From Sphagnum compactum (Eukaryota; Bryophyta; Sphagnopsida; Sphagnales), in the NCBI GenBank assembly GCA_965153455.1, contig OZ234494.1, forward strand, positions 372,001 through 436,000: a DNA stretch of 64,000 bases. The letters are read 5' to 3'. Shown here piece after piece: positions 25,501-37,900 of this stretch. Every line of letters begins with the position of its first letter. The first letter of the stretch is position 1. Under the pieces are notes generated by a model. That model was not told where the DNA came from and did no database searches. It was given only the letters and a program-made list of their open reading frames with translations. Made by a program: the position numbers and the translations under genes.

Positions 25501-28500
25501 AAGTTCAGTCTGAGAGCCAGGGCCAATAATGTGACAATCAATATAATGTTCCCTTGTCATACCAAGTCACTACAATATTTCCAGCAAATGAATCATCTAC
25601 CCTCAAAACACCCCACACGCGGGTCAAAAACTCAGAGCTGATTGGAAGTCTATGACATCCTTACCTTCAGCAAAGCATTTCGGAGGTTAAGAACCTCCTC
25701 CTCCCAGTGCTCTGAGTGTGATTCCTGTGATCAGAAGAAACACAAAAAAGAGAATTCCCAGATCAGGTGTCATGTCAATGAGGTTGCAGTGAAAAGTCCT
25801 CAGTGACACTTTGAAGGTACCCAGTCTGTCAGTTCCAGTAAAACCAAGACTAACAAGACAAGAATGCAGATGGTCATGACCTTTTATGACTGTCACTCAT
25901 AATGATTTTGGGCAGGCCATTATACAAACTTCTGTGTCCTGATTTTCTGTCACATTTCCGGAAGCAAAAGGAAGACTCACTTATGATGTCAACTAGTTCT
26001 CAAGAAACATAGATGTCAAGAAATCAAAAGTATTGTCCTTCAAGCTGCAACAAGCTTGTGGTGTAAGCTTTGTCTCATTCCCAGATCAGATGTCAGAGCA
26101 ATCCAGAACCTCACCTGTAACTTGGCCCGAAGCTCTTCAATTTCCTTCTTTTGGCGTTTTAGCAGGGCTGCATCTGTCATAATCTGCATAACACAAGCTC
26201 AGTGACACCTCTTTTATTCAAGTTCAATTCACAATGCATCTAATCCCATCAGTTTCCTGTGCCACCATCATGCAAGTAAGCATGCGCCTCACCTCATTCA
26301 CTTGTGCACAGTTGGTGACACGGTTGGCCCTACTTGCAAAATAGAGTGTCCCCTTAGTTTCATCTGCATGTACCTACACACCAAAAAATATTGCTCACAA
26401 AACAATGCTCATATAAGTATTTCAATCCTTGAGAAAATGTTAGCCACATATCTTATGAAGGATGGATGGCTTACCAGTGCAGGTGTGACATTGCAAATAA
26501 TGGCTGTCTTTGCATTGCCACCAAGAGCTGGTTGCAATATTCTTGTCAATTTACTGTCACGGTATGGTACATGGCCACTGTCCAGAGAAAGCAAACAACA
26601 GTCACAACTCTGATAAATCAAGGCTAAATTATAGTGGCTCCACTGTCCTATTGTCCCTTGGTAACTGTTTGAACCACAGACAGGATCCTGTCCATGACTT
26701 ATTAAGATCCCCAGAATCTACAATTTTGTCTCATACTTAAGACTGCCACTCCATTTCATTGAGAACATGCTTGACAGGATGCTAACCCTTGTTTCTGTAT
26801 GCCTTCACTGAGTTTGTTGATCACAGTCCCTAGTGTCATCAAGCTCTTGTTTATATGTGTTCCTTCTTTCAAACGAGCTCCCTCTGCTCCAGTTTTGGCA
26901 ACACGCTCTGAACCCGCCAAATCCACCAGGTTCTGCTTACATACCAACAGGTTGCATGCAAAATTAGGCATACTTGGGGTCTGACAAACCCCATCTTCAA
27001 GAGAATAATTTTATTGCAGTGGACCCATGTACAGAGCAACCTTAAGAAACTATCCAAGCAGCTGCAGCCACATCAACAGAAGGTCTTACCAGAACTGAAA
27101 CCCTCACAGCATCACATGCTTGCACAGTAGTGTTACCATAAGGGTCATCTTGACTCCTGTCCCTGCTCTCAATAACCTGCAGAAGGTGAAGTTTGCAATC
27201 AAAGTTGTTGTCACAACTCACACACCTAACCACATCAATGTAAAACATAGAAATCTTTGACAACACACGATGAGAATGCCCATTAGCATACCATGCGGAA
27301 AATCGTGTGTGACCTGCTGCTGTACACATTCATATTCGTTTCTCCGACATGACGGTGATCTGCACCATCACGAAACATGCATGATGAACATGACTGGTTG
27401 ATCAAGATTCTTCAACTAAGCAAGACAACAGACTACACATTGTGGTAAGAAGAATCAGGTAAGAATAGGTACTCAGGATTTCAACTACATGGGTGAGGAA
27501 TGAACAATGATATGAACCTCAGCAGAAGGGAATATGTTCATACTTTCACCAAACTCCATAAGCTCAAGGACCTGCTCAGGACTGACCACAATCTCCTCTC
27601 GTAAGCCTGCTACAAATATTCCTCGCTGTGGACAACTCGCACATAGTGAAATAAGTACATATCCTCATCAACTGTTCTCCAGTCTAAGTAATTTGATTGA
27701 AATTGCTGCAGAAACCATTAGCATTGAGAGTGCATTCTGGAAATTTGAAAAGTCTGCAATTGTCGTCCTGTGTACCTCAGCACTTTCATGGATCTGCAGC
27801 TTTTGTGCCTCTGGTGCCAACAGATCATTAATCTCCTCATTGTAAATCTCCATGTACGAAACCCGTAGAAGAAACTCACGAGAATTGACCTTCACAATCC
27901 AGAGCATGTTGCCATCAATTAGTTACACTGCAAAGAACAAAACTTGTATGTTGCCACTTCTCAAAATCTGGCAACAATTAAACTTACTGCTTGAATGTTT
28001 TGGAAGACTTCATAGACAGCCAAGGGGATGATGCCAGGCTCCTGAGGTGACCCCCGCATAGTGAAAGTTTTTCCACTACTTGTCTGCCCATAGGCAAATA
28101 CTGTTCCTGAAGGGACAACAAACACCACACGAACTTAGATAAGTAGCCAGGATGGATGTTGCCTTTCTTCCACTGCCCAATCAAGGTAAAACACCTATGC
28201 AAGCCTGCTTAGGTACAAATTGAAAATCTCAGCTTAGAGAGACAACCATTGAAGCCTTGTACAGCTGATCCAATGATGTCCTTAGTTTGTGCCTCATAAA
28301 TCTCCAACGTTGTTGCTTCAGAACCAAACACCCTATCTGCATCCACAACCACAGTCAAATGTGAAAGCATGATCAGAGCCTCCAAAATTCCCTATCTTTG
28401 CCAGTTTCTAGCACGAGTCGTATTGGATGCTGAGAGAGCAATGTATGAAAAATCCAAACTTCGAGCTAAGTCTATTTTTTACTGCAACGAATTTCAACTG

Positions 28501-29071
28501 CCCCCCAAAATTAGGAAGCCGCTAGGTGCTCACACCTGGAGCTGAGCATTCGAATCATTATCATTTGCAAGGAGGCCATGAGGATTAACCACTTGATTAG
28601 TGCGTCGATCCTCAAGGTGCTGTCGAAACCCTGAAGACTACTCGTTACATGGACACAGTTTCTACCTCTAAGTTGTGGGACGCAATTCCCTTACATTCTT
28701 ACTTCAGAGTAGGATGTTTCCGGTGACCGCCACAATAGATAGTCGACCAATCCGGATACCACTTGATGCGCAGTGCAGTGACTACCTACTTGAATATCAG
28801 GAGTGTCAAGCTTTGAACTCGCGGCAACAGCAAGGTGACCATGAGAGAGCCCTGACCATTCCTTTAAAGAAAAACAAAGGAAAAAAAGAGCAAAGAGAAT
28901 TGTTATCTTGAGTGACGAACACATACCAAACGTGTAAGACTGGCCAGAAATCGTAGAGCCAGAAGCATTGCAGAGCGCAATTGAGTTGGGACCAAGCTTC
29001 CATGGACTCCCCTTCGTCGCTTCCGCCTTGCTCAACGGCCGCACCCGTATCGTCACTGAAATCTTCTCCAT
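13554..29071 (-). CDS. KIN7O: Kinesin-7 (CENP-E-like, KIN-7O type) with giant coiled-coil tail, about 2,490 aa
   Basis: About 41 exons join in frame with GT-AG borders. ATG is at 29071 ([15 protein letters not shown]). The motor exons are 29071-28927, 28336-28247, 28106-27988, 27889-27776, 27625-27544, 27359-27292, 27176-27090, 26932-26787, 26577-26475 and 26373-26293. They give the P-loop GQTSSGKT (residues about 85-92), switch I NVYSSRSH (194-201) and switch [10 protein letters not shown] (237-244). A neck/coil follows (26183-26115, 25724-25665, 25509-25342), then a less coiled segment of residues about 445-560 (25197-25138, 25043-24759). The tail is long coiled coil from 24562 down to about 15041; its largest exons are 23444-22482 (321 codons) and 21286-20282 (335 codons). 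The last exons are 14777-14586 and 13814-13554, ending SSDKENL-stop. Motor and neck closely follow Arabidopsis KIN-7O (At3g10180), a plus-end motor related to CENP-E, but the tail is about twice as long as the form I know. All ATPase residues seen are intact, so it looks functional. The final exon and the 16137/16040 junction are the least certain joins. Confidence 0.9.
16935..17262 (-). repeat. 162-bp in-frame tandem repeat inside a kinesin tail exon
   Basis: Within the exon 17282-16851 a 54-codon unit is present twice in tandem. Both copies run from a YHRK start through KKLEEQ and [19 protein letters not shown]. At DNA level the segment starting near 16938 recurs near 17100 with few changes, a period of 162 bp. 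High identity, including silent positions, points to a recent duplication compared with the other coiled-coil repeats of this protein. Confidence 0.9.
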
Positions 29072-29489
29072 TTCTTCTAAAAAAAAGCTCAAGCTACAAG
29101 CTCAAATCGGGCAACATACTTGCAATCTGCTTTCTCCCAAGAGAACACACGCTCCGGAAGTTGACGATCAACTGCACTGCAAAAAATGGGGGGGGGAAGA
29201 AAAACCCGCAGCAGCACCGAACTCGTGAAATTTGAAGAAGGAGACGTAACGGGACAGACGAGCGTTTGCCGCCTTCTTCCGAGCCGCGCGCGGGGACGCA
29301 TCGACAGCAGCTCCGGCATTGCCTCGGAGGCAGCTCCGGCAAATAAATAGTAACTAGTTCCTGGTAAATAAAATAGGGGAAAAAAAAAATAAAAATTCAC
29401 TTCCAGGTGAAGTAGCACCTACACTGGTTACTACCTCCACCTTCTCGAGTAAGGCCTCTTAAGGTTCGTTCACACTTAGAGTTAATTAT

Positions 29490-29672
29490 GGTGCATTCAC
29501 ACTTGATGTTAAGTCAGTGTTAAATGAAAATCTAGGTGGCACCCAATGTTAAATGGGCCCATAGCTCAATGTTAAGTGAATGTTAGCTTAACATAAAATT
29601 TTCATGGCAACTAGGCTTAAGTCCTAAATGGGTAGCATGGTGGTAGTCCCTAACACCAAGTGTGAATGCACC
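29490..29672. mobile_element. MITE, copy 1 (183 bp, inverted repeat GGTGCATTCACACTTG)
   Basis: Both ends show GGTGCATTCACACTTG followed by TGTTA as an inverted repeat. The interior has the same words as the copy at 43057-43267 in the opposite orientation (GTTAGCTTAACATAAAAT, TTAAGTCCTAAATG, TCTAGGTGGCA). No coding capacity. It lies about 420 bp upstream of the kinesin ATG. A related fragment, GGTTCGTTCACACTTA, sits at about 29463, suggesting a nested or partial second end. I could not fix a target-site duplication, so the superfamily is left open. Confidence 0.8.
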
Positions 29673-29699
29673 TTTAGAGTGGTTAGGTTTACTTTGAGT

Positions 29700-32185
29700 A
29701 ACATCTAGTTAACTAAACCTTAACAAGTACCACCCATTTGCATAGCCCTAATAATCTATGCAAAAAATAGGCCATGTCATGGATCCATACCACTTGCAAT
29801 TTTACAAACTGCCCAAAATCTTTGAGCATCAGGATTTTTCCAGAAAGCCCAATTTTTTTGAGCCTCACTGGTCTAGCATGGCAATTCCACCAACAACAAC
29901 TCTCAATTTTTAAGAATGAAATCCACCCAAATCTCACATATAACTTCAAAGAAGTTGGACAAAAAGAAAACAAGAATCCACCTATCTCACTGACAAATAG
30001 ACTTGATAAGCTCCAGAGCTCTCTCTAGTCTCTCCCATTCTTCCTCTTCAAAGCTCCCACAGTTGTGGGTACTCCTTTCCCATGAACACCAGAACTTATT
30101 GTATCCCAAACCAAATGACAATACTCACCACAAGAAACTGAATTGCGGTGAGGTCTCTCTAGACTTGAATTGCGATATAAACTACTCTCAAATCCCCTCA
30201 CACTTTCATCATCTGCCTCATTTGGTCCCTCCATTGCGCATCTAATCTGTCTAACTTCCAAAAGAGAGCTATGGCACAGCAGAAAAGAAACACAATCCTC
30301 TACTGGAAGGCTCAAACAATAGTAAAGGGCATTCATCCCTTACCGCACAGCTACTGTCAGATTTACATTCTCCAAACTCAAACACACCCAAGCACACATA
30401 CATCCTGGTGACAACCTTCCTTCCTTCCCAAAACTCAAAAGATTTAGCTAGCAGAAAAACTTAGCTTCTCTAGATTGGAAGCTCTACCTTATACTTGCCA
30501 TCCACCATCTTCCATTATGCATTCTATCCAAAGATAGCATAACACTCCAAGTTGATCAACGTCGAGCGCCACACATTTCATGAAGAATGCAACATTTCTG
30601 TTTCAACATTTGTTGTATTGTTCTAGTTTTGAATTCTGTTGCAGAACTCTTAAATCTGTTTATTCACCTCCGATAATTAGTGATATTGCTGCAATAGGAA
30701 TTTGTTTAAGACTTAAAGTAACTTTGAGAGTTTTGTCATATCCTGCTCAAAGTCATTTTGATAGACGTGTTTTTTTCTACAAGTGTTTTCCAACTTCTAG
30801 AGAGTTTTGTTACCACAGAGTTTTGCAGAATTTTCTGCTGGAGTACTACTCCTAGACTTCTTTCAGAAACATTAATTCACTCAGTAGATTTACCAAGTGG
30901 TAGACCTTACAGTCCCACTGTCCCTCTGGCACTGCACTAATGATGCAAACTGTGAATTGGGCATTTTCCAGCAGAGAGGAGGAGGAAGACTCAGGCACAT
31001 GAGTTCCCACCTTTCTCCACACAGTAGATGGTCACCCAACTGCACTTTTACAGAAGATTCTGTAGCATTGATTCATTGCATGTGAATTCAATTAACAACC
31101 AGTTTAGGTGACTGGACGTTCATGTTTTATATTAACTGCTAAGGCCAAAGCTAAGGAGTGGGTTGCAGGAGCAGTCTGAACAACAGTGAATTGCATTCTC
31201 TTAGACACTCACCAGCAACATGTATGGTATTAACCAACTACAATAACATTCTCACCTGCACCCATTGGGTTCATCATCGCTTGGCATTGGGCAGAGGCCA
31301 ATGTCATTCATTAACCAACATACAAAGTTTCTGTCACAAGAGTAACAGTAACAGAAGCAGTTGGTCATGATATTGGCTAGACTCAACAGAATCTAGAAGA
31401 GGAGAGGACCAAAGAAATCAAGAGTAAAAGAGGAACACAAAAAAGAGACAGGAAGAACCCAAACAAGACAAGAGGAAGGAAAAACAGAGAAATGGACTTC
31501 TTCCACCCCACATATATAGGTTGGCAAACTCAGTGAAGAGAAGTGCTATAAGAATATTTTATATTTGTGTGCATTCAAGTTTAGTTCTAAGAGCACAACA
31601 GACTGTGCTCCTTTAGACACACCCAGATCAAATATCTAATAACTCTCCTATCTATGAGCTGTATCTAACTACCAGCTGCACAAAGCCCTATTTCAGCTTG
31701 AGCAGGTTCTATGTGTATGTTGGGGCAGAGAATTTGGGAAGGACAGAGATATTGCTGCAGATAGCTGCAGTTAACATTTTTGGATTATTATCTAGGATCT
31801 AGTCTTGAAAAAGACAAAATCATTTTGAAGCTCAATGTTTGACGCTGCATAACTATCCTACACTTGCCTAGCTCAAGGTGGGTTTGTGGGCCAATCCTCA
31901 GGTGATGGTAATGCTGCTCGTCTCCTGCTTCCTGAGCCTGCAATATCCCTCCCCAATACTCAGCCTTCCATTCATCTTTCACACACACACACACACACAC
32001 ACATTCTTTTTGTACCTCAGTATTAACTTGCTTCTACCCTGGAACTAGAAAACAGCTCACTCCCAAATTTACGTGCATTAGGTCACCCAGATCTATTTGT
32101 CTTAAATACCACTACTGGAATGCTGACATGACACCATATGGCTAAAAAGTACAGAGAAAACCGGAAAGAAGAATATAACGCACAT
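29700..32185. other. Intergenic region between the kinesin and MLF genes
   Basis: No recognised gene. A minus-strand stretch from 30336 to 29713 has two successive open pieces that look coding-like (one containing MEGPNEADDESVRGFE) but match no family I know and need a frameshift to join. A CA microsatellite lies at 31981-32003. The remainder should hold the 3' flank of the MLF gene. Confidence 0.45.
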
Positions 32186-34477
32186 TTATCTATAGTTCCC
32201 TCTTTTCCGAGCTTCTAGATAAAGGTTCTCAAACTCCCCTCTCAAAGGAGGGGACATACCACCATTGTAACTGCTTCCAATTCCAAGTGGCCGTGTCTTG
32301 TTCCAGCGTGGCAGCATCTTCTCGTGCTCTTCCCATGTCCTCTCAAAATCAGGTATTTCCTCTGCAAAATCCATTTCACACAAATACCAGCCCATCACAC
32401 TACTGCTTTCTACCCTGTGCAGATGAATCCAATATTTACTGATATTGGACAGCATGCTAATGAAGGACTAAGGACCCTGGTGCCCAATCTAGTTCTCTAT
32501 ACTGTTGTTCTGTGATGAGTCATGCAGAAGTCATGCAGATTATACTGACCTTCATTCAGATTATGCAGTGTATCCAGTCTTTCTTCTCGGCCCTCTGATG
32601 TGCGCTTCCGAGTTACTGACAAACCCTGTTCAATTACCAAGTTAACATCTTCAGCTTGAACAGGAGTTCAGTGCTAGAACATCTCATACACAAACCCAGT
32701 TGTATCTGCTTGCAATAAACAAAAATCATACACTGGTTCTAATGGATGACTATTTTGCACATAAATCCCACTTGCCTGTTTGTGATAAACTCCAAAAACT
32801 TACCTTCTCACCAACACCACGTGAAACACGCTTAGTCTCCTTCCCTGACCTGGGGTCCTTCTCCTGAAACTCTTCTTCAATCACCTGTCGTTCACAACAT
32901 TCCAACACAAAATTCATCAAGCTGGTGTTACTCAAAATGCTCACTCAAGAACCCAAACTGAGCATTTGAATTGAAGAAACAGAAATATCCAGAAAACAGA
33001 TTTGAAAGAGGATGGTGAGGATCCAGCATTTACCCCATTGGGACCCATGCGTCTGGTGGCTGATGTTGAGTAGTGAACGCCATTAGGTCCACCATATGAA
33101 ACTGAAGAGCTCTGAAAGCTGAAACTCTGTGTGTGATTGTTATGTGAGGTTGACAATGGTCCCTGTTGCTGTATGATTCTTGATTGTCGGGGCAGCTCAC
33201 TTGCTGACATGTGACGACAACATGGGTTATTATTTACAATCCACCATGTGTTGAAGTGAAGACTCCTTTAGGTTAATAATCGGGCTAGAGAATGTCATAA
33301 TTTTTGTTACTGTTCAACCCTTTGAGCAACACCCAATAAGATTAAGCAAGCAAAGAAAGAAAAGCTGGCAGTGTGTTAGATAGATAATCATGTACCAGGC
33401 CCAACATCATCATCTGGATGCTCTATGATAGGTTCTTGACTTGATTGTGCTTGTACATGTTCATGTGGATGTTCCGCATCATCAGGGAGCTCTTCGATGA
33501 TTGGACCTCTCCTATGCTCATCCTGTGACCACAAACAAAATGAGTGATTCTCTCACACTCAGAGATGTTTTCTGAGTCCACAATTATATGCACAGCTTTT
33601 GACCAAGGGCTTTCACAACCTGAAGCTCTTTACTGACATGACATGACAACCCGAAGTAGCAGATGGAAACTGCTACTGAGCCACACTATCATCATGCGAC
33701 GCTCACTACATGAAAGAGCCAAGTTTACAGTTTCCTCCATGTTGTCTGTGGTATTCCAAAAGACTAAGTCCCTGATCTGGAACATATGGATTGTCAAAAT
33801 CACAAAGCACAGCAGAAACAAGCATTACCGAAACCCGGGGGGGGGGGGGGAAACAGCAGACATCGAAAAACGTCGATGAGATTGCAGACGACAAACTCCA
33901 CAAAAACCACTGAACCAAACCCCAGAGGACTTCCTGAATCTAAGAGAGGACAAATTCACAACCAGGAACCCTCAAGACGAGAAACCGACGATACCGAACG
34001 TTCAACTAAAAACTGGTAGAACTCCTGAGAAGCCTCGGCAAATTTCTCTCCACCTAAACAAGAAACCCCGCCGCTCCTCCTAGCACAACAGAAGAAACAA
34101 AAACCTTGCAAAACAAAAAACCGATCACATACCCCCTGTGGATTGTGAGGCTGGTTGTGGAGGTAAACAGCCTGACGCGGCTCGAAAGGTGGCTGCGGCA
34201 AGCCGAAAAACGGATGTCCTAGTCCACCACGAGAACCAAAAAAGGAACCGAAGGAGCCTCCGAAAGGTCTAGTGAAAAACGGATCACTGAAGAACGGATC
34301 GTTATCGAACACATCAAACAAACTCCTCATTCCTCCCTGGGAGCCGAACCCCGCACCACCACCACCACCACCACCGACACCACCACGACCTCCTCCCATC
34401 ATCCCGAATCCAAAATTGGCAAACGGATCCGGAAAACCATCAAAAGGCCCCGGCCGATTTCCTCCTCCCCCCTGCAT
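32186..34477 (-). CDS. MLF: Myeloid leukemia factor (MLF)-family protein
   Basis: Six exons join in frame: 34477-34133, 33522-33396, 33203-33034, 32884-32804, 32625-32550 and 32361-32186 (TAA), giving 324 residues. The N-terminus is Gly/Phe-rich (MQGGGGNRPGPFDGFPDPF, a poly-Gly tract, then repeated DPFF). The middle is hydrophilic and acidic with IIEELPDD and IIEHPDDD. The C-terminal half has the MLF signature: SFSFQSSSVSYGG, EKDPRSGKETKRVSRGVGEK, VTRKRTSEGREERL and the DFERTWEEHEKML end. MLF proteins are nuclear/cytosolic adaptors; animal and fly members bind 14-3-3 proteins and chaperones, while plant members are little studied. Lengths around 300 residues are usual. No broken exon is seen. 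The ATG at 34477 precedes the Gly-rich start and is the first in-frame Met. Confidence 0.88.
33837..33850. repeat. Homopolymer G14 in the first MLF intron
   Basis: Fourteen consecutive G on the + strand (C on the transcribed sense strand) lie in the intron between 34132 and 33523. Such runs are unstable and prone to sequencing length errors; the position is intronic, so no frame effect is expected. Confidence 0.9.
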
Positions 34478-34710
34478 CTCTCTCCCTAATCTTTAGTTCT
34501 CTTATCTGAACTGGAAAGGCCACCAACTCCTCCGCTTACTCCCTCCCCTTCGCACTACTTACACACACGGCTACTGAAACAAAACCTTTTCTATCACAAG
34601 AAAGGACTTGCACAGGATTTCACAGACCGCAAAAGGACTGATCTGCTATCTTCTCCTCCACCGCAAGACACAGATACACGGACACCGAGCGCGAGCGCAC
34701 AAGCGCTTGC

Positions 34711-34950
34711 GTATTTGACCATCCGCGAATGCACATTGAAATACGTCCGAGTGCGAAAATGCACCTCCAAATACGGCTGAAGACGGCGAATTCCACGATT
34801 ACGGTACAATACGCCAAACTGCGAATTCCACGAATTCTGTACAATACCACCCAGTGCGACTTTCCAGAAATGTTGTACAATACGATCACCTGAATACTTT
34901 CCAGAATACCATATAATACGAATAGCTGAGAATATACGAATACTGTACAA
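34711..34950 (-). repeat. Degenerate 30-38 bp repeat upstream of the MLF gene
   Basis: Read on the minus strand, six or more units each start with GTATT, mostly GTATTGTAC, and several continue to TGGAATTCGC or TTTCTGGAAAG. The period varies from 30 to 38 bp. The array sits about 230-470 bp upstream of the MLF start codon, in the likely promoter region. A regulatory role is inference; it may simply be an old minisatellite. Confidence 0.6.
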
Positions 34951-34959
34951 GAATAGTTA

Positions 34960-37900
34960 AATTGTGTAATAGGGCTCGATGGGTTTGTGCGAATTTTAGA
35001 GCACCAATGGCAAATACTACAAAGGGACCACCTTTTTTCAATGTTTAATAGAATAGGGTTGTTTGTAAATCTGAAGATTTTTTTTTAAAAATTATATATT
35101 TTATTTTTTAAAAAAAATTTCCAGGCAAATGGGGTTGTTGGATTTGGTTGTCTGAATTTGTTTTTTTTTTAAATTGTATCTTGAGTGAATTAACTGGTAA
35201 AGCCCTTTGCCATGGGCTTTATCCTACACATAATGCCTCTATCATCAGACTTAGCCTCACATAGAAACCTTCCAACCTAATCAAGTTATTTGTAAAGTAT
35301 CTTAAATTTGGCTCCAAAACCTTGTGTTTCAGCAATACATGGGTCAAAATGCAATTCATAACATGAAAAGTTTAGAAAGCAATTCAATAAGTAAGAAATT
35401 TCATTTTTGCACTCAAACAGGATTGGTTAGGATTGGTCTTCAATATCAAAATGCCTTCAGAGCATTCTTACATAACATGCATGGACGTCAAAACTCAAAA
35501 CATTTTTATGGAACATAAGGGAACAATTAAAATAATGTGGCTTCACCAACATCCAATATTTTGGAGAACATTCAAAGTCTCTTCATAAAAAATTGAGGAT
35601 TCTAAAAACGAGTGAGAGAAAAAGAAAAAGAGACAAAAAGTGGAGCTATAGTGGTGGTCGTAAACTATAACATAGGGTTTTAAGGATTTCAAAGAAAGAA
35701 GAAATTGGAGAGGTTAGCTTTTAGTTTTGCATTAAAGTGGTTCTTATTTTGGAAAGTTTAAGTGGAGGTGTTTGTTATAATGAATTGTGGGTACAAGATT
35801 TCCTCAAGGGATTATTATGATAATGAATTTAGTGTGTAGTTGTTGACTATGTTTTATGTTGACATAAAGTGATTATAATTTTAGTTGTGTGAAATTTTTT
35901 ATTTAAGTGCTTAGTGTAATTTTGGTGTTTTGCACTTGACCATGTCTTGTTGGGTCATTTATATTACAACTATGGGTAACATGTAAATCAAAAGTCCATG
36001 TACTTATTAATAAATTAATAACTTATTAATTTTGCTATGGGTACTTTGGTTGTTACCAATTGTTCATTTGATGGATAGACTAGGATTTAAAATTTCTCTT
36101 TTATATGCTATAGATATTACTTTTCATGTCTTCAAAGTGGGTTTTATTTGCTAATTGGTGGTTGCATTTGAGTGCTAGACTTTTTCCATCCATAACTTAC
36201 TAAAGATCTATGTTGTAAGTTGTATATGTTTTTGAAGGTGGCTTTCTTTGGTAAGGGCACTTGAATCATTGAACCTTTTCTCATATTGTTGCAATATAAG
36301 TGCTTGTTCTTGGGGCATGGGGTATATTTGATCAAGGCATTAAGGTGAGGCTTTCGAGGAAAAGTCACACATCTAGCAACCCCAAGGAAAACAACAACCT
36401 AGGCATTTTAATTTCAAGCTTTGGATATGGATTTTGAATTGGAGGAACTAGTGTATTAAAAGTCACACCACATGTCTAAGTCCATCTATATGATTTCTTA
36501 TTGTGGCCATTCAACTAACTTGTATACGAATCAAGATATTTTTTAAATGTCATATTTGTTTACAAAAAAGGCATACTCGAACTTGGAAGACAATGTTTGT
36601 TGTTGTGATGACAATGGCCATTCAATTGGACTGAAAAATGTACATCAGTTTGTTCTTATCACCAACATATGCGATTAAATGATGTCATGTTCTAGGAACC
36701 TATCTAAACATTAAATATTTTTTTTACCAAACCAAAACCTATCCAACATGATTTTCCATTTTTTGTAAATCTACTGACTTTTTTCTCCAAAAAAAAAAGT
36801 GATCAAATATTCTCATTTCACATTTGTGCAAATTTTCAAACCAAAAAAAAAAACTAGTCGTGACATGTGTGTTTGAATGTTTTCAATCACAACGTCACAT
36901 TTGGAAAGAATTACATGAATTTTTACATATGATGGGTGCCATAACTATTTTTTTAAAAATAATTTCATATTTAATATTGTGGATTATGGATTGGTGACAA
37001 AGTCACTTGGGGCTGGGTGCACATTTGAGGAGGTGGCAAAGAAAACAAATTGTCAAAAGATGAATATGAATTTTTGACAACCAAGCTAGGGTGAATTGTC
37101 TTACCTAGTTTCTACTGGGCAAAATCCCTTGAAGCTATTATATAATGACTCTCAACACCATATCCCTGCCAACAAAGGAATAGTCTCAAAATTGAGAGTT
37201 GTTGCTTTATGTTGCAATGGTAGATGTGCAAAAACCACCCAAGTGTAAGAATGAACTCAAGTGTTTTGAACATCAGTGTTAAATGAACTTATGAAAAGAT
37301 CACATCATGTAAATGTATTGTAGTTTTATCTATGTATCGTTTGAAATCTAATAAGTTAATAATTAATTATCAATTTTAGAAGTGATTGACATCTTGTGTT
37401 GCATTTGTCGCAAAATGTTTAGTTTTGGGACCATATTGGGCCATCATTTACCATTAAAAGGGGAACATCACTGAATGTAAACAAAAATCTTGAAATATTG
37501 AAAATTGAAAAAACTATTTGTCACATGTTGCCTTGAAATTACCATTGTGCGATAAAGTTTTGAAAATAATCGAGGCGTTTTGACAATATTATGTTGCACA
37601 AATAGGCCACTATCAAATGTTAAGTTGTTTGCAAGTTTGCACTATGATGAAATTTGCTTTTACAAATTGTAGTCCCAAAGAGGTTTGTGTACCATATTTA
37701 GTGTTAAGCTATTTGAGAAAATTTGCTTTTTAATCAAATCAATTTTGAGTAATTTTTATCATTTTCATAATATGAAACATAATGAACTATTTGTATTGTG
37801 TCCAAACTATTTGCATATGCAACATATATATTATGTGTAGACTAGGGGATACAAGTCAAATTTGCAAATACATTATTTTTGTGAAATTGCACAAACCTAG

